The notes below the pieces were generated by a model. That model was not told the origin of the DNA. It did no database searches and saw only the letters and a program-made list of their open reading frames with translations. Of a DNA stretch of 64,000 bases, positions 1 to 7,903 are shown one piece after another (within the stretch, counting starts at the first letter, position 1; every line of letters begins with the position of its first letter). Source of the DNA: Vampirovibrio sp. (GTDB taxonomy: Bacteria; Cyanobacteriota; Vampirovibrionia; Vampirovibrionales; JAJTHC01). A program made the position numbers and the translations under genes. The stretch is taken from the NCBI GenBank assembly GCA_024998755.1, contig JACEUU010000003.1:992001-1056000 (forward strand), given 5' to 3'.

Positions 1-8
1 CCAAATCC

Positions 9-422
9 ATGAAACTATCTAACTTAGCGTTTCTGTTGGCTTTAGCGGTTAGTTTTACGCTAAACTTAACGGCCTTTGCAAACATCACCTGCACTAAAGA
101 TGAATTGGGCGATAGCCACTGCACTTCAGGTAAAGCTAGTGGCACAATGACACCCAATGGTAATTTCAAATTAAACGCTGGGCATGGGCAAACCTATACA
201 GGGTATCAAGACCCTAAAACAGGTAAATTTACCGCAAAAGACCAAGCTGGCGTTGAATACAAGGGGCATCAGCTACCCAACGGGCAATTTAAGATTGATG
301 GTAACAATGGGCTTTCCGTTCAGGGCAATAAAGATAAAGCCACGCTTCAATTTCAGGGTGAAGAACACACCTGCACCTTTAAACCCGATGGCTCAATGTC
401 TTGCCCCAGCCTTGGGCTGTAA
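9..422 (+). CDS. Small exported cysteine-containing protein, unknown function
   Basis: A 137-residue protein. It starts with a clear Sec signal peptide: Lys at position 2, a hydrophobic core to about residue 22, and a likely cleavage site after Ala-Phe-Ala (about residue 24). The mature part is polar and Gly/Asn/Lys-rich, with loosely repeated segments of the form G-x-x-x-P-N-G-x-F-K (about residues 45-55 and 87-97), suggesting a small beta-repeat. Four cysteines sit as pairs near the mature N- and C-termini, consistent with disulfides outside the cytoplasm. The stop lies just before the next gene, also exported, so co-transcription is likely. I do not recognise a family. The start is only 8 bases into the window, so its promoter is not visible. 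Confidence 0.7.
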   Translation: MKLSNLAFLLALAVSFTLNLTAFANITCTKDELGDSHCTSGKASGTMTPNGNFKLNAGHGQTYTGYQDPKTGKFTAKDQAGVEYKGHQLPNGQFKIDGNNGLSVQGNKDKATLQFQGEEHTCTFKPDGSMSCPSLGL

Positions 423-444
423 TTAAATGGAGAATGCACTACCA

Positions 445-1845
445 ATGTACCCAGTGAAATTAAAATCCTTTTTATTCTTAGCTATCGCTTTTATTTGTTT
501 ACAAATGAGTTTGATTTCATTACCAGCCAATGCTAGCACAAATAGTGGCGTTAAACATTCGATAGTGCAAGCCACACCCCAAAAAAGAACGTTAACAAAA
601 CAAGAGCAATTAACAAAATTTATTTTAGCGGATAATAAAGTAGAAGCCCTTAAGTTGATTAACCAAGGGGTAAGAATAGTGAAATATAGTGCTTTTTTGG
701 CACACACTGTTAAAGAAAACAAACTGGAAAGAACACGGTTATTATTAATGGCTGGTGCGAATCCGAATGATGCTAAATTTATCCTTATAACACCTTTAAT
801 GCAAGCCGTTTTGGATAAAAATTTGGCTATGACCAAGTTATTATTATCTTATGGGGCAAGCACTGATACGAAAATTTTGTTCTTAGATATGAATCCATTA
901 CAGTTATCAATCATTAATGGCACAAAAGAAATTACTTATCTACTGTTGGAAAAAAGCACGAATATTAACGACCAAAGCAATCTTTTCAAGATGCCTGCAC
1001 TCTATTTTGCTATTGGCACAGAAGATATCATGCTAACCCAAAAACTGATTGAAAAAGGAGCAGATGTTAACCAGCAAGATGGTTTGGTACAAACAACGCC
1101 TCTTCATATCGCTACAGGGCTAAATAATAGGGAACTTTTAAGCTTAGTGTTAAAATCTGGGGCAACCATTAATGCAACAGATAAAGAAGGAACCACGGCT
1201 TTATTCTTACCTGCACAATTAGGGCATACAGAAATTGTTAATCAGCTGTTATTAGCTGGGGCAGATGTAAATGCCAAAGATAATGCGGGGAATACACCCT
1301 TAACCAAGGTGCTTCGGTTTGATAGCCTTTACAATAAAAAAGAGTTGGAAGAATTTATTAAGAACAATAGCGAACGAACCAAGGCAGCTAATACAGAGAC
1401 CTCTCCACTTAAAATTCAAAAAACCCAAATTCTTCTTGAAAACAATACCCAAATTGTCCGTATGTTACTACAAGCAGGGGCAACTGTAACCGTGCGGGAT
1501 GGTGAGGGGTATACTCCGTTGCATTATGCCGTTAGTAAAGGTAACTTAGAAGAAGTTCAACTATTACTAGCTGCTGGGGCAGATGTGAATGCCCTTAACT
1601 ATAAGAACCATAAAACCCCACTTCATGAAGCCATCAATGAAAACCCGAATGCGGAAGAAATATTGAGCTTACTGATTGAAGCGGGTGGTTCTCTTTCTGA
1701 AAAAACGACAGAAGGAGAGACTCCTCTTCAATTAGCAGAAAAACAGCAAATAACAAAGCCATTAGCCACATTAATAAGTCAATACACCCAAGAAGAAGGG
1801 GAAAGAAGCTACTACCCATCCCCTACAAATAGACAATATCGATAG
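445..1845 (+). CDS. Exported ankyrin-repeat protein
   Basis: About 466 residues. An upstream ATG at 427 is in frame, but the ATG at 445 is better: GGAGA at 429-433 is well spaced for it, and the protein then begins with a standard signal peptide (M-Y-P-V-K-L-K, hydrophobic core, cleavage near A-N-A). Residues 55 to the end are about ten or eleven ankyrin repeats, seen as recurring T-P-L-h-x-A ... L-L-x-x-G-A-x-h-N units, with one repeat interrupted by a charged insert of about 50 residues around 1320-1430. Ankyrin repeats bind proteins, so an extracytoplasmic or secreted binding role is likely; the partner is unknown. It follows the small exported gene by 22 bases. Confidence 0.85.
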   Translation: MYPVKLKSFLFLAIAFICLQMSLISLPANASTNSGVKHSIVQATPQKRTLTKQEQLTKFILADNKVEALKLINQGVRIVKYSAFLAHTVKENKLERTRLLLMAGANPNDAKFILITPLMQAVLDKNLAMTKLLLSYGASTDTKILFLDMNPLQLSIINGTKEITYLLLEKSTNINDQSNLFKMPALYFAIGTEDIMLTQKLIEKGADVNQQDGLVQTTPLHIATGLNNRELLSLVLKSGATINATDKEGTTALFLPAQLGHTEIVNQLLLAGADVNAKDNAGNTPLTKVLRFDSLYNKKELEEFIKNNSERTKAANTETSPLKIQKTQILLENNTQIVRMLLQAGATVTVRDGEGYTPLHYAVSKGNLEEVQLLLAAGADVNALNYKNHKTPLHEAINENPNAEEILSLLIEAGGSLSEKTTEGETPLQLAEKQQITKPLATLISQYTQEEGERSYYPSPTNRQYR

Positions 1846-1918
1846 CTAAAAATTAAAAAAGACGGTAAACTGATAGTAATAATCACTTGTTGTTAATTGT
1901 TAAAAGGATATCCTCGTT

Positions 1919-4111
1919 TTGCACCCTACCGCTATGACACTCCAATCAGGTAAACCCTTCCCGCTCGGGGCAACGTGGGATGGACGAGGCACTAACTTCG
2001 CCATCTACAGTAAATACGCCACCCAAGTAGACCTTTGCCTGTTTGAAAACGCCAAAGCCCGCAAAGAATTTGCCCGCGTTTCATTAACCAAATGCACCAA
2101 TCATGTTTGGCACGGCTACCTGCCAGATGTTCGTCCTGGGCAGCTTTACGGCTACCGAGTTCACGGCCCCTACTACCCTGAAGCAGGGCAACGCTTCAAT
2201 GCCCGAAAACTATTGCTAGATCCCTACGCCAAAGCGATTGCTCGGCGGGTACGGCTGAATGATTCTCTGTTTGGGTACAAAATTCATTCTGCTAAACAAG
2301 ATTTAACGCCGGATTTACGAGATTCCGCCCCTTATGCCCCCCTTGCTGTGGTGATAGATGACGCCTTCACATGGGGAAACGACGTTCGCCCCATGTTGCC
2401 CATGGAACGCACCGTGGTGTATGAAGCCCATGTGAAAGGGCTAACCTATCTGCACCCTGAAGTACCCCAAAAACAAAGAGGCACTTACGCAGGCATGGCA
2501 TCGCAACCCGTGTTGAACCACTTGAAATCTTTGGGCATTACGGCGGTTGAACTGCTACCCGTTCATTTTTGTGTGGATGAAGCCCACTTGGTAGATAAAG
2601 GCATGGTGAATTATTGGGGTTACAACACCCTCGGTTATTTCGCCCCAGACCCTCGGTTTTCCATGCATGAAGACCCGCAAGAAACTGTGCGGGAATTCAA
2701 AACCATGGTTCGTTCGTTCCATGAAGCGGGTATTGAAGTGATTTTAGATGTGGTTTACAATCACACGGCGGAAGGCAACCATCTCGGCCCGACGCTTTCG
2801 CTTAAAGGCATTGATAATTTAGCCTACTACCGCACTGTGCCAGATGCCAAGCGGTTTTACATGGATTTTACAGGCTGCGGTAACACGACGGATACCACCC
2901 AACCCCCCGCCTTACGAATGATTTTAGACAGCCTTCGGTATTGGGTGCAGGAAATGCACGTTGATGGCTTTCGGTTTGATTTAACGTCCGCCTTGGCTCG
3001 GGAAAATTTCGATTACAGCCTGCATTCTTCATTTTTTGATGCCGTGCATCAAGACCCCGTTTTATCAACCGTCAAACTGTTTGCCGAACCTTGGGATACG
3101 GGTATTGGGGGCTACCAAGTAGGAAATTATCCTGTAGGGTGGAGCGAATGGAATGGGAAGTATCGTGATACATTGCGGGCTTTTTGGAATCAAAAACACG
3201 CCACGCTGAACCAATTAGCTACTCGGCTTGCGGGTAGTAGCGATTTATTTCAGCATAATGGTCGACATCCCTTTAATAGCCTCAACTTTTTAACTTGTCA
3301 TGATGGCTTTCCGCTGGAAGACTTGGTTTCATACAATTATAAGCATAACGAACACAATGGTGAAGAAAACCGAGATGGCACGAATGATAACCGCAGTTAT
3401 AACGGCGGTGTGGAAGGCTTTACTGAATCGCCCGCTATTATGCAAGAACGGTATCAGCGGAAGCGGAATTTGCTAGCCACTTTGTGTCTTTCGTTGGGTA
3501 CGCCTATGTTGTTGGGGGGCGATGAACTTTCTCGTACCCAGCAGGGTAATAACAACACTTATTGCCAAGATAATGAATTGAACTGGTTAGACTGGGAAGC
3601 CGTTTCGGCAGACCCTGAAAAACAGGCGTTTTTGGCGTTTGCTAAACGGCTGGTGCATTTACGGCATAGCCAAGCGGTATTTCACCGTAGTACGTTTTTA
3701 ACGGGGCAACCGCACCCTGAAACGGGTGAATTGGATGTGGTTTGGTGGAACCAACGAGGGTTGCCAATGTCTGTGGAAGATTGGCATAATGCGGATTTAC
3801 GGTGTATGGGTTTGTTGCTGAATGGACAATCCGCGGAAGCGGTGCATATTCCTGTGCAGTATGTCCCGCATGGGTCTAACTTGGCTCTTTCGGAGACCGT
3901 ACCTGCGACGATTTTGATTTTGATGAATGGGCATGAGGCGGATAGAACATTTTACCTACCCGCACATGGTGAAAAAACCAAACGGTGGGAAGTGTTGTTA
4001 GATACCTCTCAACCTGAAGGGGTGGGACGGTTTACGGAAAACTGTTGGCACCCCTTTACGTTGTTCCCACTACTGGCTAATTCCATCGTTGTGTTTCAGC
4101 AGGTGGGTTAA
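1919..4111 (+). CDS. glgX: Glycogen debranching enzyme GlgX (GH13 isoamylase type)
   Basis: A 730-residue enzyme that hydrolyses alpha-1,6 branches of glycogen or limit dextrins. Residues about 10-100 form a CBM48/isoamylase N-domain (G-A-T-W-D-G-x-G-T-N-F-A-I-Y-S). The GH13 barrel follows: D-V-V-Y-N-H-T region, F-R-F-D nucleophile (about residue 352), A-E-P-W-D acid/base (about 389), and the third acidic site C-H-D-G-F (about 460). The length fits the family. The start is a TTG: AAAAGG at 1902-1907 is correctly spaced for TTG 1919 and too far from the in-frame ATG at 1934. Other alpha-glucan genes in the window are malQ (37.2 kb) and a glgA-like gene (47.4 kb). Confidence 0.95.
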   Translation: MHPTAMTLQSGKPFPLGATWDGRGTNFAIYSKYATQVDLCLFENAKARKEFARVSLTKCTNHVWHGYLPDVRPGQLYGYRVHGPYYPEAGQRFNARKLLLDPYAKAIARRVRLNDSLFGYKIHSAKQDLTPDLRDSAPYAPLAVVIDDAFTWGNDVRPMLPMERTVVYEAHVKGLTYLHPEVPQKQRGTYAGMASQPVLNHLKSLGITAVELLPVHFCVDEAHLVDKGMVNYWGYNTLGYFAPDPRFSMHEDPQETVREFKTMVRSFHEAGIEVILDVVYNHTAEGNHLGPTLSLKGIDNLAYYRTVPDAKRFYMDFTGCGNTTDTTQPPALRMILDSLRYWVQEMHVDGFRFDLTSALARENFDYSLHSSFFDAVHQDPVLSTVKLFAEPWDTGIGGYQVGNYPVGWSEWNGKYRDTLRAFWNQKHATLNQLATRLAGSSDLFQHNGRHPFNSLNFLTCHDGFPLEDLVSYNYKHNEHNGEENRDGTNDNRSYNGGVEGFTESPAIMQERYQRKRNLLATLCLSLGTPMLLGGDELSRTQQGNNNTYCQDNELNWLDWEAVSADPEKQAFLAFAKRLVHLRHSQAVFHRSTFLTGQPHPETGELDVVWWNQRGLPMSVEDWHNADLRCMGLLLNGQSAEAVHIPVQYVPHGSNLALSETVPATILILMNGHEADRTFYLPAHGEKTKRWEVLLDTSQPEGVGRFTENCWHPFTLFPLLANSIVVFQQVG

Positions 4112-4116
4112 AAAAA

Positions 4117-4143
4117 TATGGGAGGGCTTAAAACCCTCCCATA
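4117..4143. terminator. Bidirectional intrinsic terminator between glgX and the convergent lipoprotein gene
   Basis: A perfect 10-bp stem TATGGGAGGG / CCCTCCCATA with a short AT loop. It directly follows the glgX stop. On the minus strand the stem is followed by a run of Ts (the A-run at 4111-4116), making a textbook terminator for the gene ending at 4163; on the plus strand the U-tract is poorer. Confidence 0.85.
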
Positions 4144-4162
4144 CCTCAAATTTTATTTAGTA

Positions 4163-4876
4163 CTATCTACCCTCAAGAGGATTCTCTCCGAACCCTTCTC
4201 CTTGAATAAGATTAATGAAAAGACCGTTAGTGCCTGTAGAACCATTTTTCTGTTGAAGATCTACTATGCTATTTTGAAAAGTTGTACTACCACGGTTCAT
4301 GAGAGTTGTACTTGTTTCAATTATCTTGCCTTGGCAGTCTTCAAAAGTTGGGAAAATTGCTAGTGGTTCTCCTGTCATAAAAGAAAGAGGGAACTGACCA
4401 TTTTTCTCATCACAGCTTAATGCTTTTATAGTCCTGTATCCAATTTCATTCTTTTGTTTGGCACTCAGAGAGGCGAAATCAGGCAAAGCAGACGTTGTCG
4501 CTTCATTATTCCCCTGTGTAGGAAGTTTAACAGACATAGGTTCTACTGTTTTATATAAAGTAGATTTTTTAATTTTTGTAATAAACAAACTAGCAGAAGG
4601 CCCTACTTTTTCCTCCACTTTTCCTGTATTATGCTCAACTGCTTTTTCAACAACAGGAGCTGCTTTTTTTTCCACTTGTTGAGCACAGCTTCCCAAAAAT
4701 AATAAAAGAGCACCTAGGGGAGCGACTTTCTTAAAATTAGCACCACTTCGTTCTTGAACGACGCTTGGCGTAAAACTATCAGCTACAGATGCTTCAAGCT
4801 TCAGTTGTTGAGGTTGCCTTTCTTGCTGGCTAACGGAATAAGATTGTACCTTCGGGGTTGCTACTGCTATTTGCAT
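4163..4876 (-). CDS. DSFTP-family lipoprotein-like protein, paralogue 1
   Basis: About 237 residues. An ATG at 4894 is in frame, but GGAGA just after it is ideally placed as the Shine-Dalgarno site for the ATG at 4876, so I take the latter. Architecture: a polar N-terminal leader of about 55 residues with the motif A-D-S-F-T-P-S ... R-S-G, then F-K-K, a hydrophobic stretch and a lipobox-like L-G-S-C, then a Lys/Glu/Val linker, then a C-terminal domain with two cysteines (S-C-D-E ... F-E-D-C) and a D-L-Q-Q-x-x-G-S-T-G segment. The C-terminal domain is clearly shared with the gene at 6654 and more distantly with 5145 and 7904. Lipidation would be unusual because the signal is not at the extreme N-terminus. 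Function unknown. Confidence 0.75.
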   Translation of the reverse strand: MQIAVATPKVQSYSVSQQERQPQQLKLEASVADSFTPSVVQERSGANFKKVAPLGALLLFLGSCAQQVEKKAAPVVEKAVEHNTGKVEEKVGPSASLFITKIKKSTLYKTVEPMSVKLPTQGNNEATTSALPDFASLSAKQKNEIGYRTIKALSCDEKNGQFPLSFMTGEPLAIFPTFEDCQGKIIETSTTLMNRGSTTFQNSIVDLQQKNGSTGTNGLFINLIQGEGFGENPLEGR

Positions 4877-4894
4877 AAACTGAAAAGTCTCCAT

Positions 4895-5144
4895 TTGGGG
4901 GTTATTGTGTGATTATCCTCATAAAATGGTAAGTATTCGTTACCATTGTGGCTAATTAAACCTTTTTAAATTTTTTTTGTCCATATTTTTTATTATTTAT
5001 TTACAATTTGTTACATTTCGAGATTAACGCTATGCAGGGTCAATTTTGCCACGGCAAGTAGCACTGAAGAATCTCCGAGTTAGACTTTAGGAAGATTCTT
5101 CGATACCACTCACAATGAAAAACGCCATAAAGGGGAATAGAAGC
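4895..5144 (-). promoter_or_regulatory. Leader of paralogue 1: hairpin plus TGTAACA motif
   Basis: Upstream region of the gene ending at 4163. It holds a hairpin at 4925-4947 (AATGGTAA / TTACCATT, 7-base loop) and, further upstream, TGTAACAAA on the coding strand (5007-5015). Both recur upstream of the paralogues at 5145 and 6654. The AT-rich stretch between them would hold the promoter, but I cannot assign -35/-10 boxes securely. A second, loose inverted repeat at 5066-5101 (GAAGAATCT / AGATTCTTC, 18-base loop) lies downstream of the 5145 gene and could be a weak terminator, though it lacks a T-run. Confidence 0.5.
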
Positions 5145-5984
5145 TTAAGGTGCAAGCCCATTAGAGGCTTGAGTAATCGTCAATTGGAGATTATTATCTT
5201 GTGTCGCAGAGGCTTCTATATTTGTGACTAACGGATTGGTTTTTTCTGAAAGTACCCCAGCACCTTGCTTTAACTTGATGGGAATTGCCTCTCTTTCCAG
5301 CGGACAGTTTGAAAAAGAACCTAGATTAAAAGTCGCTTGGTTTTGCACATAGAAATAAAGGTTATTATTAAGGCAAGTAAATAATGCTTTAACATAAGTT
5401 TCTCCGTAGGGGGTTAAAGGTATTCCTAAATCTAACGCATTCGGATTGGTAAGAAGCTGAGTAGCACCCCCTAATAGAATAGTAGTCTTCGGAATCGGCT
5501 GTAGTGTTTGTGGAACAACGGCTTGAGACACTGTAGAAGGTACGCCAGTAATGCTATTACCTTGATCGATTGCCCTTTGATAGTCGTTATAGGTCTGCTT
5601 AGAAAGACCACTACGCTCTTGGATTGTTTGTTCTACTTTAGGTATTGCTGTTTCAACAACCAATGGTGCTTTATTTTCAACATCAGGTGCTACTGTAGCT
5701 AAGGTTCTTGCAATAGCAGTTTCAGTAGCAGGCGTTACTTTAGATGCTGCTTTTTCGGCTTGTTCACCACAGGCAGTTAATCCTAGTGAACTGAGAGTCA
5801 TAAGTATAGCCAAAGGTTTTTTCCAGCTTGCTCCACTTCGGGCTTGGGCTTGGGCGGTGCTAGGGGTAAAGCTATCGGCAACAGGTGCTTCAAGGGGTTG
5901 TTTGGGTTGTTGCCATTCCCGCAATTGTTTAAACTGGCTAACTGGGTATAAATTCCCCATTGCAGTTGCTACTGGTACTTGCAT
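5145..5984 (-). CDS. DSFTP-family lipoprotein-like protein, paralogue 2
   Basis: About 279 residues from the ATG at 5984, which has GGAGA at the right spacing; an ATG at 6002 is also in frame. The N-terminal leader carries A-D-S-F-T-P-S and A-R-S-G-A-S-W-K-K, followed by a hydrophobic stretch and a very good lipobox (L-T-A-C, about residue 72). A linker rich in Ala/Val/Glu/Thr follows, with a second R-S-G-L. The C-terminal domain has a cysteine pair (F-T-C-L ... F-S-N-C). The leader is strongly similar to paralogues 1 and 3; the C-terminal half is much more diverged, so domain shuffling or fast evolution is likely. Function unknown. Confidence 0.75.
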   Translation of the reverse strand: MQVPVATAMGNLYPVSQFKQLREWQQPKQPLEAPVADSFTPSTAQAQARSGASWKKPLAILMTLSSLGLTACGEQAEKAASKVTPATETAIARTLATVAPDVENKAPLVVETAIPKVEQTIQERSGLSKQTYNDYQRAIDQGNSITGVPSTVSQAVVPQTLQPIPKTTILLGGATQLLTNPNALDLGIPLTPYGETYVKALFTCLNNNLYFYVQNQATFNLGSFSNCPLEREAIPIKLKQGAGVLSEKTNPLVTNIEASATQDNNLQLTITQASNGLAP

Positions 5985-6002
5985 AAACAGAAAAGTCTCC
6001 AT

Positions 6003-6130
6003 TGGGGGTTTATATTATTGTGTCCTTATAAAATGGTAGACCTACTTTACCATTGGGGATAATTAAACCTCATAAAATATTTTTTGTACACATTTATGCT
6101 ATTTTTGTTACATTTAGTTACAAAAAAAAC
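6003..6130 (-). promoter_or_regulatory. Leader of paralogue 2: hairpin plus TGTAAC motifs
   Basis: Contains the hairpin AATGGTA / TACCATT (6032-6054) and, farther upstream on the coding strand, a doubled TGTAAC-type element at 6102-6124. The block closely matches 7401-7525 in front of paralogue 3, showing that promoter and leader were duplicated together with the gene. Confidence 0.5.
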
Positions 6131-6146
6131 ACCTCTGCATGGCTAA

Positions 6147-6231
6147 TTAAGTAGGGTCTGCTTCTTTCGTTACAACCTTAATCAACAGTTCTAACAAGTC
6201 TGGATCATTATTTATAGTCTTTTAAAAACTT
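6147..6231 (-). pseudogene. Relict C-terminus of a 7545-type gene
   Basis: Read on the minus strand, this stretch encodes D-L-L-E-L-L-I-K-V-V-T-K-E-A-D-P-T then stop, almost the same as the C-terminus of the 109-residue protein at 7545. In the relict the frame is closed upstream by a stop codon at about 6221-6223, and the rest of the gene is missing. It lies in the same place relative to paralogue 2 as the intact gene does to paralogue 3, so it marks an old tandem duplication followed by decay. Confidence 0.8.
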
Positions 6232-6239
6232 TACGCTTC

Positions 6240-6545
6240 CTAACCAAATTGCGGAACACCTATTATTGTTGAGTTTAAGCTAAGAATTTTAGCTTCCAAC
6301 CATCTGCAGTTGGAAATAGGCTGGTGCGAACGTAGTGAAGCAGAGCAATTAGGGAGCCTCTAGCTTCCGCTCAAGCCTATTTTCAACGTGTGTGGAAACA
6401 AGTTAGCCCTTGAGAGGGGATAAATAAGGGGGCGTGGAGCCCCCTTGTTTTTGCGGGGGGTTTGGGGGGTGGTCAAATACCACCCCCCATGAAGCCCTAG
6501 CCCTTACCAGCAAAACCTTCCGCATTATTGTTGTGAAGCGTAAAA
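6240..6545 (-). repeat. Interspersed gene-end repeat, copy a
   Basis: A copy, in reverse orientation, of the roughly 280-bp repeat also found at 40614 and 41870. Shared landmarks are the block with T-T-G-A-A-A-A-C-A-G-G-C-T-type sequence, the C-C-C-T-C-T-C-A-A-G-G-G-C-T-A-A-C-T-T-G block and a G/C-rich hairpin at its end. It is diverged from the other two copies. No gene is seen inside. It ends about 110 bases from the 3' end of the gene at 6654. Confidence 0.7.
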
Positions 6546-6560
6546 ACTTTCTGGCTCTAT

Positions 6561-6617
6561 TTTATTTTAGAGGCGGACTGCATCCGCATCTAAAAGTTCA
6601 CTAATGATTTAAAACAC
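6561..6617 (-). repeat. Half of a GGGGCGGAT-type palindromic repeat
   Basis: Contains GGCGGACTGCATCCGC plus an adjoining 23-base tail that is exactly inverted at 10006-10028. The complete form of the repeat is at 10006-10105. The two copies face each other across the 6.6-10 kb genes. Confidence 0.65.
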
Positions 6618-6653
6618 TATATCCTACTTGATTTTTTCTTGTGGAGAAGTAAA

Positions 6654-7382
6654 TTAAGGTGTAAGCTTAGGTTGAATTTCCAATCTAGATCCATTTATAA
6701 CATTTATAAACATACCCTCGTTACCTGTAGAACCCTTTTCTTGTTGAAGATCTAGTCTTGCGTTATCGGTACTTGCACTACCCTTTTCTACAATTTGACT
6801 AGCTATTGTATAGACAGCCTTTCCGCACTCTGTTAAAGTTGGGTAACTATTTATCACTTTGTCATTATCACCTAGGGTATAATAACGTGTTTCCACCCCT
6901 GCTACATTGTTTGCTTTACAGTTAGAAGCTTTTATAATGCTATCTGCAATATTTATACGTTGTTGATTGGTCAAAGAGCTTACATTGACGGGTTTAGACA
7001 TTGTGGCTCCATTTTCTCGACCTTGAGGGAGCTTAACCTTTATAGGTGTAATAGCAGAATCCCTGATAGTAAGAATCCTTTTCATTATAGCTTGTGTCGA
7101 AAGTTCAGCAGCAGCTGTTTTTTCTACAGTCTTTTCAGCAGTAGGCGTTACTTTTTCTACTACTTGTTGACCACAACCTCCCAAAAGAAATAAACTGCTA
7201 GTAACAAATGCAGCTACACCTTTTTTAAAGTTCATCCCACTTCGGGCTTGGGCGGTGGGGGTGCTAGGAGTAAAGCTATCAGCAACCGAGGCTTCAAGCT
7301 GTTGTTGGGGTTGGAACGACCCTAGTTTAGACTGGCTAACTGGATATAAATTTCCCATTGCGGTTGCTACTGATACTTGCAT
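6654..7382 (-). CDS. DSFTP-family lipoprotein-like protein, paralogue 3
   Basis: About 242 residues from ATG 7382 (GGAGA upstream; an ATG at 7400 is also in frame). The leader has A-D-S-F-T-P-S and A-R-S-G-M-N-F-K-K; then a hydrophobic stretch and lipobox L-G-G-C. The C-terminal domain matches paralogue 1: V-K-L-P, a cysteine pair (S-N-C-K ... T-E-C), D-L-Q-Q-x-x-G-S-T-G and G-M-F-I-N-V-I. This suggests a secreted, disulfide-bonded domain tethered to a membrane. It sits in a minus-strand run with related genes downstream and upstream. Function unknown. Confidence 0.75.
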   Translation of the reverse strand: MQVSVATAMGNLYPVSQSKLGSFQPQQQLEASVADSFTPSTPTAQARSGMNFKKGVAAFVTSSLFLLGGCGQQVVEKVTPTAEKTVEKTAAAELSTQAIMKRILTIRDSAITPIKVKLPQGRENGATMSKPVNVSSLTNQQRINIADSIIKASNCKANNVAGVETRYYTLGDNDKVINSYPTLTECGKAVYTIASQIVEKGSASTDNARLDLQQEKGSTGNEGMFINVINGSRLEIQPKLTP

Positions 7383-7400
7383 AAACTCAAAAATCTCCAT

Positions 7401-7525
7401 TTGGGGGTTATTGTGTGATTATCCTCATAAAATGGTAGCTCTTCGCTACCATTGGGGCTAAATAAACCTTATTAACTATTTTCTGTACACATTTACGCCA
7501 TTTTTGTTACATTTAGTTACAAAAC
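7401..7525 (-). promoter_or_regulatory. Leader of paralogue 3: 9-bp hairpin plus TGTAAC motifs
   Basis: Hairpin AATGGTAGC / GCTACCATT at 7431-7453 with a 5-base loop. Relative to the leader of paralogue 1 (GGTAA / TTACC) the stem bases differ in a compensating way, so the hairpin itself appears conserved. The TGTAAC...TGTAACA pair is at 7501-7523. Confidence 0.55.
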
Positions 7526-7544
7526 AACACCTCTGCACCGTTAA

Positions 7545-7874
7545 TTAAATAGGATCTGCTTCTTTCGTTACAACCTTAATCAACAGTTCTAACAAGTCAG
7601 AATCATATTTAAAAGTTTCTAAAAACGCTAAAACCTCTGCTTTCGTGCGTCCACATTGGGCTAAAATTTCCAATTCCGTTTTCCCTGAAAAATAATCAAG
7701 TAACGTTGGAAAATCAGTGTCTAACCCCCCTCGGCTTTTAACCAAAGGGGTAAACTGGTCTGGTTTACTTGGTATTACCACAGGGGCTTGGTTTTTGGCA
7801 GGTACTACAACTAACTGCGTAGCAGGTATTGTTGTTGGATTTAGATTAGAGGAAGAGAGTGAAAGGGGCATCAT
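7545..7874 (-). CDS. Small DSFTP-motif protein without membrane anchor
   Basis: A 109-residue protein. The first 45 residues are Ser/Thr/Pro/Val-rich and begin M-M-P-L-S, as does the gene just upstream at 7904. Next comes the motif D-Q-F-T-P-L ... S-R-G-G-L, then a helical C-terminal domain (D-F-P-T-L-L-D-Y-F ... L-L-E-L-L-I-K-V-V) with no hydrophobic segment. The N-terminal motif is the same as in the lipoprotein-like paralogues, but here it is attached to a soluble domain. It is 29 bases downstream of 7904 and probably in one transcript with it. Unknown function; a decayed copy exists at 6147. Confidence 0.7.
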   Translation of the reverse strand: MMPLSLSSSNLNPTTIPATQLVVVPAKNQAPVVIPSKPDQFTPLVKSRGGLDTDFPTLLDYFSGKTELEILAQCGRTKAEVLAFLETFKYDSDLLELLIKVVTKEADPI

Positions 7875-7903
7875 AGTTAAAGTAAATACCTTATTAAAGA
7901 AAC

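Noticed and set aside
423..836. Open frame of 137 codons on the minus strand opposite the ankyrin gene
   Set aside because: It lies wholly within the well-supported ankyrin-repeat gene, lacks any motif and has no ribosome site.
4903..4923. Six-codon upstream ORF (ATG-AGG-ATA...) in the leader of paralogue 1
   Set aside because: It is present before paralogues 1 and 3 but lacks its ATG before paralogue 2, so conservation does not support a leader peptide.
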